A DNA stretch of 31,140 bases from the NCBI GenBank assembly GCA_002293275.1, contig DBCX01000060.1, forward strand, positions 5,853 through 36,992, written 5' to 3'. The position numbers were made by a program, and so were the translations under genes. Below are positions 1 to 8,237 of this stretch, piece after piece. Under the pieces are notes generated by a model. It was not told the DNA's origin and searched no databases. It was given only the letters and a program-made list of their open reading frames with translations. Each line of letters starts with the position of its first letter. Position 1 is the first letter of the stretch. Source of the stretch: Cyanobacteria bacterium UBA947. GTDB taxonomy: Bacteria > Cyanobacteriota > Vampirovibrionia > Gastranaerophilales > Gastranaerophilaceae.

Positions 1-2
1 CC

Positions 3-1046
3 GAAACAGGCTCGCAGTTTAGCGAAACGCTGGATGAAAACGAGATAATCCGGTATATGATTGACGGGCTGGACAGGGCGTTGAGTTTTTCGCTGTGCAG
101 CGTGCTTATCCCGGGTGATGAGGATGTTTTGCTTGTGGGCAGCGTGTATGAGGTATCAGACGAACTCGTCAAGGTGCTCAACCCCACCGGTGCAAAGGTT
201 ATCAAAACTATTAAAAACCCGGCCAAGATGCTCTCGTTTGATGTGCTGCAATACAGCTCTTTGAGTAACGACTGCATTAAAATTTATCGCGAAACTCCGT
301 TCACGCACGAGGAGGAGACGTTTTTTCAAGCGATAACAGCGCAGGCGGCAGCGCCGGTGCACAACGCGCAGCTTTACCAAAAAACCGCGCGGCTTGAAAA
401 ATTAAAATCCGAGTTTGTCTCAATTGTCTCGCACGAGCTGCGCACCCCGCTGACATCTATTAAAAATTCGCTTGATATTCTTGAAGCCGGCGGTGAGATA
501 GAAAAATTCCTGCCGATGGCGCAGCGCAACGCACGCAGGCTTGACACAATTGTCGCCGACCTGCTTGATTTGTCAAAAATTGAGGCCGGTAAAATAAACT
601 ATAATTTTGTGCCGACGGATGTACGCACACTTGTTGAATACGTGAAATCCGAGTTTGGCGCCGCGGCCAAGGAAAAAGGGATTGAGCTGAATGTTTGTGA
701 GACGAAAAACCTGCCGCCTGTGAGCGCTGATGTGAGCCGGCTGGAGCAGGTTATGTCAAATCTTGTGTCAAACGCGGTGAAATTTACGCACGATTGCATC
801 ACAATCAAGACCGAACTCAAGGACGGCAAGGTTTTGATAAGCGTCACGGACAACGGCGCAGGCGTCGCACCGGAGAATTACGAGAAGATTTTTGAGCCGT
901 TTGTTCAGATTGAAAGCACGCTTGCCAGAAGCACCGGCGGTACGGGGCTCGGGCTTTCTATCGCCAAAAAACTTGTTGAGGCGCACGGCGGCGAAATTTG
1001 GGCGGAAGGCTCGTCATTCAAGGTTACGTTGCCTATTTCAGCTTAA
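3..1046 (+). CDS. Sensor histidine kinase, C-terminal part (5' end outside window)
   Basis: The frame is open from the first bases, so the gene begins before the window; an internal ATG at 57 is not needed. What is visible is an N-terminal stretch that could be the end of a GAF-like sensor domain, a short helix, then the HisKA box SHELRTPLTS with the phosphoacceptor His codon at 432. The HATPase_c domain follows: N box NLVSNAVKF, G1 DNGAGV, F box FEPFVQIE and G2 GTGLGLS. It ends normally in a short TLPIS tail. No membrane segment lies in the visible part, so the signal input is unknown. It should autophosphorylate on His and pass phosphate to a receiver domain. The response regulator at 1803 is a possible partner, but a convergent ORF separates them and they are not one operon. 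The kinase assignment is firm; the partner is inference. Confidence 0.93.
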   Translation, partial: ETGSQFSETLDENEIIRYMIDGLDRALSFSLCSVLIPGDEDVLLVGSVYEVSDELVKVLNPTGAKVIKTIKNPAKMLSFDVLQYSSLSNDCIKIYRETPFTHEEETFFQAITAQAAAPVHNAQLYQKTARLEKLKSEFVSIVSHELRTPLTSIKNSLDILEAGGEIEKFLPMAQRNARRLDTIVADLLDLSKIEAGKINYNFVPTDVRTLVEYVKSEFGAAAKEKGIELNVCETKNLPPVSADVSRLEQVMSNLVSNAVKFTHDCITIKTELKDGKVLISVTDNGAGVAPENYEKIFEPFVQIESTLARSTGGTGLGLSIAKKLVEAHGGEIWAEGSSFKVTLPISA

Positions 1047-1554
1047 TCCTTGCACCGACCGTAACATCAGGTGTGTTATGTCCAATCCGTTCAGGATTTA
1101 TTGATTGCGACATCGCGGCATAAACCGAAGTGGAGCCGTGGCCGTCAAAGGTGTTTTTGAATGTCAACTGCGCCGAGCCGCCAATGGTTAAATCGTTGTT
1201 GATGTTTTCGTTGAACACACCTTTGATATTGCGTCTTGAATAATCCGCAATGGCATTGGCGCTAAAAGTCGAGTGTTCTGTATCATAAACAGCGGCAACT
1301 TGTGCGGATGAGCTCATACGGTTTTCCGTCGAGTTGCCCATTGTCGCAAAAGTTCCGGTAAACCCGTACCTAAAGCCTTCTTGATTATTGGTTACAACCG
1401 ACAGACCGCTTGCCGTTTGATAACCAAAGTCTACGCCTACGCCGTCACTATTAACGTAACTATTTTTTCTTAATGCACCAAGCCCGCCGCCGCTGACGTT
1501 TGCGTTTAGGTCAAACCCTTTGAATGAGCCGGTGTAGTCTAACCCGGCGAGCAC
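1033..1554 (-). CDS. Hypothetical beta-rich (outer-membrane barrel-like) protein, possibly truncated
   Basis: I do not recognise a family. The product (173 aa) is rich in G, S, T, N and alternating strand-like stretches (for example GVGVDFGYQTASG) and ends GARIKLK. This resembles the last strands of an outer-membrane beta-barrel, but it lacks the usual terminal aromatic residue and any signal peptide. The chosen start is GTG at 1554, preceded by GGAG with a 5-nt gap. The frame stays open upstream to 1668 without another standard start. A second ATG at 1697 opens a different frame (MAGTISKTGEQ) that stops at once, which looks like a frameshift in a longer gene. Codon choice in 1555-1668 (AGG, GGA, GGG) differs from the neighbours. 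The 3' end overlaps the histidine kinase convergently by 14 bp. It may be a decayed gene. Confidence 0.45.
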   Translation of the reverse strand: MLAGLDYTGSFKGFDLNANVSGGGLGALRKNSYVNSDGVGVDFGYQTASGLSVVTNNQEGFRYGFTGTFATMGNSTENRMSSSAQVAAVYDTEHSTFSANAIADYSRRNIKGVFNENINNDLTIGGSAQLTFKNTFDGHGSTSVYAAMSQSINPERIGHNTPDVTVGARIKLK

Positions 1555-1786
1555 ACTGACTCCTGCGTCAAGGGTCCTGACCCCAGTTCCTTCTGCTCCT
1601 GCTTGTCCAGCGTCAGTAAAATTGTTCCTGGACTCTCTGAGATTCAGCAGTTCTTTCAGTCCGGTTGCTCACCGGTCTTTGAAATTGTACCTGCCATTGG
1701 TTTCCCATATTTATTATTTATAGGCCGCTTTTTTCAAATCTTAGCAAGTTTTTGAAAAAAATTAACAAAACTTTATCCCAAAAGTG

Positions 1787-1795
1787 TGGTATACT
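1787..1795 (+). promoter_or_regulatory. Extended -10 (TGGTATACT), leaderless-type promoter of response regulator
   Basis: TG-G-TATACT ends 7 nt before the ATG at 1803, so transcription would start at or beside the start codon. This argues against a longer in-frame start at 1752, which would lie upstream of the promoter. Confidence 0.7.
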
Positions 1796-1802
1796 GTTAG
1801 TT

Positions 1803-2168
1803 ATGACAAAGATTTTGATTGTGGATGATGAACGTGATATTGTGGAGAGTCTGCGGTTTGTGTTAGAGGCCGAGGGGTTCAATTGCTACTGGGCATGCGA
1901 CGGCGAGGAAGGCCTGCGGCTGGCAAAAGATATTGAACCGGATTTGATTATACTTGATATTATGATGCCAAAAATTAACGGTTACAAAATCAGCCGGCTG
2001 CTGAAATTTGATAAAAAATATAAAGATATTCCGATAATTATGCTCACGGCACGCTCGCAGGAATCCGACAAACTAATAGGCGAGGAAACCGGTGCTGATG
2101 AGTATATCACAAAACCGTTTGACCTGAAAGATGTTGTATCAAGGGTGAAAAAATATGTCAACATTTAA
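1803..2168 (+). CDS. Single-domain response regulator (CheY/PilG/PilH-like receiver)
   Basis: The 121-aa protein is a complete receiver domain with nothing attached. It has the acidic pair D8/D9, phosphoacceptor D52 in LIILDIMMP, T82 in MLTARS and K104 in ITKPF. With no output domain it must act by protein contact. An in-frame ATG at 1752 would add 17 basic residues, but that extension lies on top of the -10 element at 1787-1795, and receiver domains normally begin MTKILIVDDE as seen at 1803. Its stop overlaps the start of the PilB-like gene by 14 bp, so the two are probably translationally coupled and may work together, like the pilus or motility receivers PilG/PilH. That functional link is inference; the domain call is certain. 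Confidence 0.93.
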   Translation: MTKILIVDDERDIVESLRFVLEAEGFNCYWACDGEEGLRLAKDIEPDLIILDIMMPKINGYKISRLLKFDKKYKDIPIIMLTARSQESDKLIGEETGADEYITKPFDLKDVVSRVKKYVNI

Positions 2169-3516
2169 ACTCAACAAAACGCTGGAAAAACTCAAATACG
2201 ATATGGTGCGCGCAGGCCTTGTGGATTACGAAACAATTGAGCGCGCCCAAGAAGTCGCCGATGCGCAAAATATCAACATCGGTCAGGCGCTGATAAACTC
2301 GGGCGTTTTGACGGAAGAGGCGATTTTGAAGTTTTTGGAGGCCAAGCTGCACATCCCGTACGTGAATTTGGAAGATTACACGCTGGATTCCAAATGCCTG
2401 AACCTTGTCAGCGCGTCAGACGCCAAGCGCTACCGGATTTTGCCGCTGTTCAAGATTGAAGACACCCTGACCGTTGCGATGGCCGACCCGCTTGATTTGT
2501 TCGCGATAGACAGGATTATTGAATCGGTTGAGTGCTCAATTGAGCCTGTGGTGTCGTCGCAAACAAGTATTCTGGGCAAGATTGACGAGTATTATGCGCC
2601 CGGGCTGCTTGAAGAAATCGTCACCGACCAGGTTGCATACGATTGGCGCGAAGAGCTTCACAGCGAGGATTTAAGCGATAACCATATCCAAAAAATCATC
2701 AGCGCTATCTTGAAACAAGCGGTGCAGGAGGATTTTCACGAGATTGTGTTCCAAAGCGCCGACGACGGGCTCGGTGTGAACTTCAAAAAAAACAGCAGCC
2801 TGACCGATAAGGGCAGTATCCCGCAAGTCTTGGCGCTGTCATTTGCCGCAAAATTAAAAGTGCTGGCAGAGCTTGACCCCCTGGTATCAGAGGTTCCGCA
2901 GCTTGGCAAAATGAGTTTCAAAGCCGATGATGTGACGATTGTGGTGAGTGTTTCAACATTCCCGACGATTTTGGGTGAGCGGATTTTCCTGAAAATTTAC
3001 AAGCCGCCGGTGGCGCTCGGCAGCATAATCAAGAACGAAAAAAGTCTGGCCCAGCTTCGCAGCGCGCTCACAAACCCCGGTACCATCCTTGTTTGCGGCT
3101 CGCCGTTAAGCGGAAAAACCCACGTGATTTATTCAATGCTTGTTGAAGCGGCAAGCGCGGGCGCTGCGGTCATGACGCTTGAAAGCCTTGCCAAATACGA
3201 GCTTGCAGGGGTCAACCAGTGCGAATTGAACGAGAATGTCGGCTTTAACATGGACAAGGCCGCGCGATTTATTGAGTTCCAATCGCCCGATGTTATCTAT
3301 GTTGAAGGCCTGAAAGCAAAAGATTTGTTTGAATATTTTTCCGGCTTGACAGATAAGACAGTCATTATGGAGTTTTCGGCTGATAATTTTGAGGATTTGC
3401 GCGCAAAACTCAAATTCACGCCAGCTGCCCCGTTCACCCCGTCGTGCCTGGTTTTCATCCATTCCAAGGACAATATTGAGGTTTTTGATGAGCAAACCAT
3501 GCAAAAGTACATATAG
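2155..3516 (+). CDS. Degenerate PilB/GspE-like ATPase with MshEN-type N-terminal domain
   Basis: Residues about 20-150 match the GspE/PilB N-terminal (MshEN) domain, with phrases such as IGQALINSGVLTEE, AKLHIPYVNLEDY and RYRILPLFKIEDTLTVAMADPLD. Residues about 175-450 follow the secretion/pilus ATPase fold. Walker A is intact (GSPLSGKT, about residues 314-322) and the segment KYELAGVNQCELNENVGFN matches the family. Other key parts are lost. The Walker B/GEIRD region reads DVIYVEGLKA, the usual ED of the Asp box is ES, the His box is gone, and there is no tetracysteine zinc site. It may bind nucleotide yet be a poor motor, perhaps a regulator of pilus assembly or secretion. The start lies inside the upstream receiver gene (14-bp overlap) and the 3' end overlaps rsmH by 29 bp. 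The fold is confident; the activity is uncertain. Confidence 0.85.
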   Translation: MSTFKLNKTLEKLKYDMVRAGLVDYETIERAQEVADAQNINIGQALINSGVLTEEAILKFLEAKLHIPYVNLEDYTLDSKCLNLVSASDAKRYRILPLFKIEDTLTVAMADPLDLFAIDRIIESVECSIEPVVSSQTSILGKIDEYYAPGLLEEIVTDQVAYDWREELHSEDLSDNHIQKIISAILKQAVQEDFHEIVFQSADDGLGVNFKKNSSLTDKGSIPQVLALSFAAKLKVLAELDPLVSEVPQLGKMSFKADDVTIVVSVSTFPTILGERIFLKIYKPPVALGSIIKNEKSLAQLRSALTNPGTILVCGSPLSGKTHVIYSMLVEAASAGAAVMTLESLAKYELAGVNQCELNENVGFNMDKAARFIEFQSPDVIYVEGLKAKDLFEYFSGLTDKTVIMEFSADNFEDLRAKLKFTPAAPFTPSCLVFIHSKDNIEVFDEQTMQKYI

Positions 3517-4414
3517 TCATTACACTGTTATGAAAGCCGAAGCGGTAGACGCCCTGCAAGTGTGCGCGGGTAAATTGTACGTTGACTGCACGCTCGGCGG
3601 CGGCGGCCACAGCGAGGAAATCTTAAAGCGCGGCGGGACAGTAATAGCCTTTGATGTGGACGAAGAGGCCATCGCGGCCGCGTCCGAACGGCTCAAAGGT
3701 TACGAAAACTTAACAATTGTGCACGATTCCTATACAAATATTAAGAAAATGTTACAAGAACTCGGCACCGAAACGATAACAGGCGGGGTTTTGTTTGATT
3801 TGGGCGCATCTGCGCACCAGTTTGCGCAGGCAGGGCGCGGCTTTTCGTTCTCCAAGGACGCGCCGCTTGATATGCGCTTCAATCAGAATTCTGATTTTAC
3901 CGCCGCGGATGTGATTAATACGTACAAAGAAGCCGACCTGGTAAGGATTTTCAGCGAATACGGGCAAGAGCGGTTTTCCAAGCGGATTGCAAAGGCGATA
4001 TTCGAAACCCGTCGCAAAAAACGTATCGAGACCACAAAAGAGCTCGCGGATTTGATCATTGCGTCAACTCCGCGCATAAAATCTTCCATACACCCTGCAA
4101 CGCGTGTGTTTCAGGCGGTTCGGATTGAGGTTAATCAAGAGCTTGAAAATATAAAAAATACTCTAAATGATGTGTTTTGCATGCTCGAAATTGGTGCTAT
4201 AATAGTTGTTATAAGTTTTCACTCGCTGGAAGACCGGATAGTGAAACACTTCTTCAAAGAGAGCGGTCTGGAAATAATCACCAAAAAACCGTTGTGTGCA
4301 GCAGAGCAAGAGTTAAGAGAAAATCCGCCGTCGCGAAGCGCGAAAATGCGAATAGGGATAAAAAAGGGGCCAGAGAGTGAATACTTTAAGGGTAAGAAAA
4401 AAATATCAAGATAA
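3488..4414 (+). CDS. rsmH: 16S rRNA m4C1402 N4-methyltransferase RsmH (MraW)
   Basis: It uses S-adenosylmethionine to methylate N4 of C1402 in 16S rRNA, tuning the ribosomal P site. The 308-aa length is normal. Family motifs are present: an HYTVMKAEAVDAL start (HxPVLLxE in relatives), SAM-binding YVDCTLGGGGHSEEIL, GVLFDLGASAHQF, GFSF-KDAPLDMRF, ATRVFQAVRIEVNQEL and ISFHSLEDRIVKHFF. The frame is open further upstream (ATG at 3389), but that extension is simply the ATPase gene read in another frame. ATG 3488 gives the proper N-terminus and overlaps the ATPase gene by 29 bp. The next gene, ftsL-like, overlaps by 38 bp, which keeps the rsmH-ftsL pairing typical of the dcw cluster. Confidence 0.96.
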   Translation: MSKPCKSTYSHYTVMKAEAVDALQVCAGKLYVDCTLGGGGHSEEILKRGGTVIAFDVDEEAIAAASERLKGYENLTIVHDSYTNIKKMLQELGTETITGGVLFDLGASAHQFAQAGRGFSFSKDAPLDMRFNQNSDFTAADVINTYKEADLVRIFSEYGQERFSKRIAKAIFETRRKKRIETTKELADLIIASTPRIKSSIHPATRVFQAVRIEVNQELENIKNTLNDVFCMLEIGAIIVVISFHSLEDRIVKHFFKESGLEIITKKPLCAAEQELRENPPSRSAKMRIGIKKGPESEYFKGKKKISR

Positions 4415-4793
4415 CACTATCATAGAAGGTTATTTCAACAGACGAAAAGGTTTTATGAAGAACAATGCCATAAAAAAAGTAAATAGCACCCTTTGCAGCG
4501 TACTTGCGATGTTTATTGTGGTTTCAGTTATCGGTTATTATCTTGCGATGACATACGAGCTGTCGCTGAATAAATTAAGCAACCAAATCGGGATGCTCAA
4601 CGATGAGAACTCGGATTTGCAAAACGATTTGGACAGGCTAAAATCGTTCAGCAACGTGGATACAAAAATCAACCAACTGAAACTTTTGCAAAAAGCGGAC
4701 AAGGTGATTGAAGTCAGCGCGGTCGCGTCGGCTGCTCCTGTTGAGAAAAAGCAATTGAAGTCCACCGTTTTTAACTGGTCTATCGGGTATTAA
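4377..4793 (+). CDS. ftsL: FtsL-like cell division protein
   Basis: The 138-aa protein has a basic cytoplasmic N-terminus, one membrane segment (about residues 41-59, VLAMFIVVSVIGYYLAMTY) and a following leucine-heptad coiled coil (LSNQIGMLNDENSDLQNDLDRL). This is the bitopic FtsL/DivIC plan. Proteins of this type link FtsB and FtsI/FtsW at the septum. Sequence identity in the family is low, so the call rests on topology plus position directly after rsmH. The start taken is GTG at 4377, with a GGGG Shine-Dalgarno-like run upstream inside rsmH. An internal ATG at 4455 would remove 26 residues and also gives a sensible protein. Only 3 bp separate it from lpxB. The usual downstream ftsI, murE and mraY are absent here. 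Confidence 0.75.
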   Translation: MNTLRVRKKYQDNTIIEGYFNRRKGFMKNNAIKKVNSTLCSVLAMFIVVSVIGYYLAMTYELSLNKLSNQIGMLNDENSDLQNDLDRLKSFSNVDTKINQLKLLQKADKVIEVSAVASAAPVEKKQLKSTVFNWSIGY

Positions 4794-4796
4794 GTT

Positions 4797-5915
4797 ATGA
4801 AATTATTTATAATAACGGGCGAACACTCGGGTGATATCCATGCTGCAAATGTTGTGCGCGAGCTGCGTGCGCGCTTACCGGAGCTTGAAATAGAAGGTAT
4901 CGGCGGTGAAAATCTGCGCGCAGCCGGGGTTAAACTTTTTTCCGACCACAAAAAAATGGGTCAGGTCGGGATTGGACTCAAGATGATTGTTGACCACCTG
5001 GGGCTGGGTAAACGTGTGGTGGATTATTTGACAAAAGAGTACAAGCCTGATTTGGTGCTGCTTGTAGACTACGGCGCGTTCAATTTGAATGTCTCAAAGT
5101 TCCTCAAGCGCGCGCGGATAAAGACGTTCTATTACATCCCGCCGCAGGTTTGGGCAAGCAGAAAATGGCGGCTTAACACGATGAAAAAAACCATAGACAA
5201 GGTGCTTTGTATTTTTCCGTTTGAGGAGCAAATGTATAAAGATTGCGGGATTGACGCGCATTTTTGCGGGCATCCGCTTGTCGGGCAGCTGCCTGAAAAG
5301 GCAAACCGGGAGGAATTTTTTGCGCGTCACGGTTTGGACCCGGATAAAAAACTCGTATCAATTTTCCCCGGCTCTCGTACATTTGAGCTGAAACATTTGA
5401 TGAAACTTTTTATCAAATCCGCGCGCGAACTGCAAAAAAAACACCCGGATTTGCAGTTTTGCGTTTCGCAGGCGCCGAACCTGAAAACGTTTCCCGATGT
5501 GCCTTTCAAGGTCATCCAAGGAGACAACCACGCGCTGCTCAGTGTCTCCGATTCGTTGATTTTGGCGTCCGGCACGGTCGCGTTGGAGGCCGCGCTTTAT
5601 CAGACGCCGATGCTCATCGCCTACAAAGGGCCGGTGTTGTTCTACCTGATTTATTTGATGGTTGTGTGCACCAAATTCGTCTCGCTGCCGAACATTATTT
5701 TGGACAAACTCGTTGTCCCCGAGCTCTTGCAGTTTGGCGCCGGGGTAAACAATATCGTGAATACGACGGAAAAACTTTTGTATGACGAAAATTATCGCGC
5801 GCAGCATACCCGGCAATTGGGACAAGTAAGAGCTCTTTTGTCCGACAAACACTGTGCCAAAGAGGCCTCCGGACAAATTGTAACAAATTGTTGCCAAGAT
5901 AACCCAAAAGGCTAA
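4797..5915 (+). CDS. lpxB: Lipid-A-disaccharide synthase LpxB
   Basis: It condenses UDP-2,3-diacylglucosamine with lipid X to make the tetra-acylated disaccharide of lipid A at the inner face of the cytoplasmic membrane (GT19 family). The 372-aa product begins with the family signature KLFIITGEHSGDIHAANVV and continues with IEGIGGENLRAAGVKLF and MGQVG. Further motifs are IPPQVWASRKWR, FPFEEQMYKDCGI, FCGHPLVGQ, FPGSRTFELKHLM and SGTVALEAAL. Its presence implies an outer membrane with lipid A. The other lpx genes are not in this window. It is probably cotranscribed with the ftsL-like gene. Confidence 0.96.
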   Translation: MKLFIITGEHSGDIHAANVVRELRARLPELEIEGIGGENLRAAGVKLFSDHKKMGQVGIGLKMIVDHLGLGKRVVDYLTKEYKPDLVLLVDYGAFNLNVSKFLKRARIKTFYYIPPQVWASRKWRLNTMKKTIDKVLCIFPFEEQMYKDCGIDAHFCGHPLVGQLPEKANREEFFARHGLDPDKKLVSIFPGSRTFELKHLMKLFIKSARELQKKHPDLQFCVSQAPNLKTFPDVPFKVIQGDNHALLSVSDSLILASGTVALEAALYQTPMLIAYKGPVLFYLIYLMVVCTKFVSLPNIILDKLVVPELLQFGAGVNNIVNTTEKLLYDENYRAQHTRQLGQVRALLSDKHCAKEASGQIVTNCCQDNPKG

Positions 5916-5956
5916 TAATCGCGCAATTTTTCGCTTATTTTATGTTTATATAAGTT

Positions 5957-7156
5957 ATGGTTAGTAAAGTTGTGTCCACAAGCAGCGCGTTCTCGCAATT
6001 TAAGGCGCCGTCCATGTTTAACAATGACGGGTATTTTTTCAGCGTACCGACACCGGAACAAAAAGAAGAGACAGAAAAACACTACGGGAAAAAGGTTATA
6101 ATCGTAGGCGGCGGGCTGGCGTTAGCCGTGCTGGGGCTGGTTTTCGGAATAAGAAAATTCAAATTCGGCACAAAGCTGGTGGATAAACTCTTTAAAATCA
6201 AAGACAGAGCGGTTGAGCTTAGGATGGACTCTCAAAAGGCGGTGAGTAACGCCGGTAATAACGTGACTAACCTTAAAGATACGCTTGCAAAGAAAGTTAT
6301 GTACAGCAAAAAATTCAACAAAAAGCTGGGCGGGCTGCCCAGAAAAATCCATAAAGGTATAACAGATGCCTGGATTGGTCTGGCAACCTTTAACCTCGGT
6401 TCAAAACAGGGTGCTGTCGCCAAAGAACTTAAAAAACTCAGCAGCGGATGTCAGAGTGCTGATGCTAAAAAACTTATGGATGAGATTGCGGCGCCGTTTA
6501 CAAAAGAGGTTCGCAAAACCCGTTTTAAAGCCATGAAATCCGGAATGAACAAGCCAGCCGCGAGGTACTTCAAGACCGCGTGGAAAAATTTAGGTGAAAT
6601 TAAAAATAAAGACACCGGCACTTATTTGATGGAAGAGCATATAGCCAATGAGCTTGTTGCTCCAAACAGGAAGCAAATACAAGAAACCGTTGCAAAGATA
6701 ATTGAGACTAACGGCGAAAAAATACAAAAACTCAAAAAAATTGGTGTTGACAGCAAAAGGCTTGATGCGATTGGGAATCAGGCTAAAAAAGTGCTTGAAA
6801 TTGAAAAAGGCAAATATTTTGATACGGTGCGCGACCAGCTTTTGGGCTCGGCGTTTACCGATGTAACTTCTGTCGTGACGGGTGTCGCCACGGCAGGTAT
6901 CGGTATCGGCGCAACGCTGTCAAAACTTGAAGACAAAGACGCGCGCACCTCTGTTATGTTGAAATACGGTATCCCTGTCTTAGGTGCAATTGCAATGCAG
7001 CCGCTTACGACAATGGCGTTTGTTGCAGGGCTCAAATCCGTTATCGTGTCGGCCTGCGCCGGTGTTGTTCTGAACCAGATTATTACACCGATAGATAACC
7101 TGCGTAAAAAAATAGCGCAAAACAAAACACAAACTGCCGAGCCGCAAAATTCATGA
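5957..7156 (+). CDS. Hypothetical basic membrane-associated protein (399 aa)
   Basis: I recognise no family. The protein starts with a serine-rich segment (SKVVSTSSAFSQFKAPS), then one strong membrane helix at about residues 48-65 (VIIVGGGLALAVLGLVFGI). A very lysine-rich, mainly helical middle follows (about 70-290). The C-terminal third holds further hydrophobic, glycine/alanine-rich stretches (VTGVATAGIGIGATL, GIPVLGAIAMQPLTTMAFVAG, VSACAGVVLNQI) that could be two or three more membrane helices. It ends with a basic, Gln-rich tail. The short N-terminal piece before the first helix recalls the unstructured leaders of other unknown proteins here, but lacks a clear SFxG. A TTATAT hexamer (5946-5951) with an upstream TG lies 5 nt before the ATG. 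The gene stands between lpxB and dgt; neither suggests a function. Confidence 0.7.
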   Translation: MVSKVVSTSSAFSQFKAPSMFNNDGYFFSVPTPEQKEETEKHYGKKVIIVGGGLALAVLGLVFGIRKFKFGTKLVDKLFKIKDRAVELRMDSQKAVSNAGNNVTNLKDTLAKKVMYSKKFNKKLGGLPRKIHKGITDAWIGLATFNLGSKQGAVAKELKKLSSGCQSADAKKLMDEIAAPFTKEVRKTRFKAMKSGMNKPAARYFKTAWKNLGEIKNKDTGTYLMEEHIANELVAPNRKQIQETVAKIIETNGEKIQKLKKIGVDSKRLDAIGNQAKKVLEIEKGKYFDTVRDQLLGSAFTDVTSVVTGVATAGIGIGATLSKLEDKDARTSVMLKYGIPVLGAIAMQPLTTMAFVAGLKSVIVSACAGVVLNQIITPIDNLRKKIAQNKTQTAEPQNS

Positions 7157-7162
7157 TAAAAT
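7154..7162 (+). promoter_or_regulatory. Extended -10 (TGATAAAAT), leaderless-type promoter of dgt
   Basis: TG-A-TAAAAT ends 7 nt before the ATG at 7170. It overlaps the last codons and stop of the preceding gene, and no Shine-Dalgarno sequence is present. Confidence 0.6.
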
Positions 7163-7169
7163 ATAAATC

Positions 7170-8195
7170 ATGATTAAAGAAAAATTAGAAGCGCAAGAGT
7201 CTGCGATTTTGAGCGAGTTTGCGACAAGGAGTGCCGGCGCGCAGCGTAAAAGTGCCGAAGACATTTGCCCTTTCCGTACAGAGTTTCAGCGTGACAGGGA
7301 CAGAATTTTGCACTCAAAAGCCTTTCGCCGGCTCAAACACAAAACGCAGGTCTTTTTGTCCCCGTTTGATGACCATTTTAGAACGCGGCTGACACATACC
7401 CTGGAGGTGTCGCAAATCGCGCGCACGATTGCGCGAGCGCTCGCGCTGAACGAGGATTTGACCGAGGCGATTGCGCTGGGGCACGACCTCGGGCACACAC
7501 CGTTCGGGCATTGCGGGGAAGGGGTTTTGAACGAACTTGTCAAGGGCGGGTTTCACCACAACTTGCAAAGTGTGCGCGTTGTAGAGGTTTTGGAAGACCT
7601 TAACCTGTGCGAAGAGACAATCAGCGGGATTTTGACCCACTCGTGGGGCTACAAACCGCTCACCCCCGAGGCGCAGGTTGTCCAATTGGCCGACAAAATC
7701 GCCTATATAAACCACGATATTGAAGATTCCATCCGCGCCGGGATTATATCCGAGAGCGACCTGCCAAAAGACTGCATCAAATATTTTTCTTCCAACCAGA
7801 GCCGGCGGCTTAATAAAATGATTACAGAGATTGTGAACAACTCCGCGGGCAAACCTGTTGTGCAGATGAGTAATGAGGCGTGGGCCTACACCACGCGGCT
7901 GCGCGAGTGGATGTTTAAAAATGTTTATGAGGACTCGCCCGCCAAATTTGAGGAGGTCAAGGCGCGCAAAATTGTGCGTGAGTTGTTCGCGCTGTACACC
8001 GATATGATAAAACCGCACTGCGATGCGGACAAAATTGAGCGAATCGTCACCGACTACATTGCCGGCATGACCGACCGTTATGCGGTTGAAAAGTTTGAGG
8101 AGCACTTTATCCCGAAAGGCCTGCAATCAAGCAAAGGGGACGAGTATCTTTTCAAAATGCTGCAAGCGCAGGCTTCATCTTCGGATTGTAAATAA
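7170..8195 (+). CDS. dgt: Deoxyguanosinetriphosphate triphosphohydrolase-like protein (HD domain)
   Basis: This is a member of the dNTPase family, which hydrolyses dNTPs to deoxynucleoside and triphosphate and helps control dNTP pools. Visible motifs are FRTEFQRDRDRILHSKAFRRLKHKTQVF, the metal-binding H..HD..D set (RLTHTLEVSQIAR, ALGHDLGHTPFGH and LADKIAYINHDIED), and the substrate-pocket phrase LTHSWGY. The length of 341 aa fits the shorter, type-2 dGTPase-like group common in bacteria other than enterics, so the preferred dNTP may not be dGTP. The start at ATG 7170 sits just after a -10 element. The gene is followed by an 84-bp gap before the small-gene cluster at 8280. Confidence 0.93.
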   Translation: MIKEKLEAQESAILSEFATRSAGAQRKSAEDICPFRTEFQRDRDRILHSKAFRRLKHKTQVFLSPFDDHFRTRLTHTLEVSQIARTIARALALNEDLTEAIALGHDLGHTPFGHCGEGVLNELVKGGFHHNLQSVRVVEVLEDLNLCEETISGILTHSWGYKPLTPEAQVVQLADKIAYINHDIEDSIRAGIISESDLPKDCIKYFSSNQSRRLNKMITEIVNNSAGKPVVQMSNEAWAYTTRLREWMFKNVYEDSPAKFEEVKARKIVRELFALYTDMIKPHCDADKIERIVTDYIAGMTDRYAVEKFEEHFIPKGLQSSKGDEYLFKMLQAQASSSDCK

Positions 8196-8237
8196 TTGTA
8201 AACGCCGCTGCTTAAAAAAAGGCAATTTTTTGAGCTT

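Noticed and set aside
1752..1802. Upstream in-frame start for the response regulator
   Set aside because: It lies on and upstream of the extended -10 at 1787-1795 and adds residues not found in receiver domains; ATG 1803 fits both promoter and family.
3389..3487. Upstream in-frame extension of rsmH
   Set aside because: The extension is the PilB-like gene read out of frame and has no similarity to RsmH N-termini.
5358..5897. 179-codon open frame on the minus strand opposite lpxB
   Set aside because: It is a composition shadow of lpxB: low-information, no start signal and no recognised domain.
7314..8126. 270-codon open frame on the minus strand opposite dgt
   Set aside because: Its translation is Arg/His/Val-rich without any domain; dgt on the other strand has clear catalytic motifs, so this is a codon-bias shadow.
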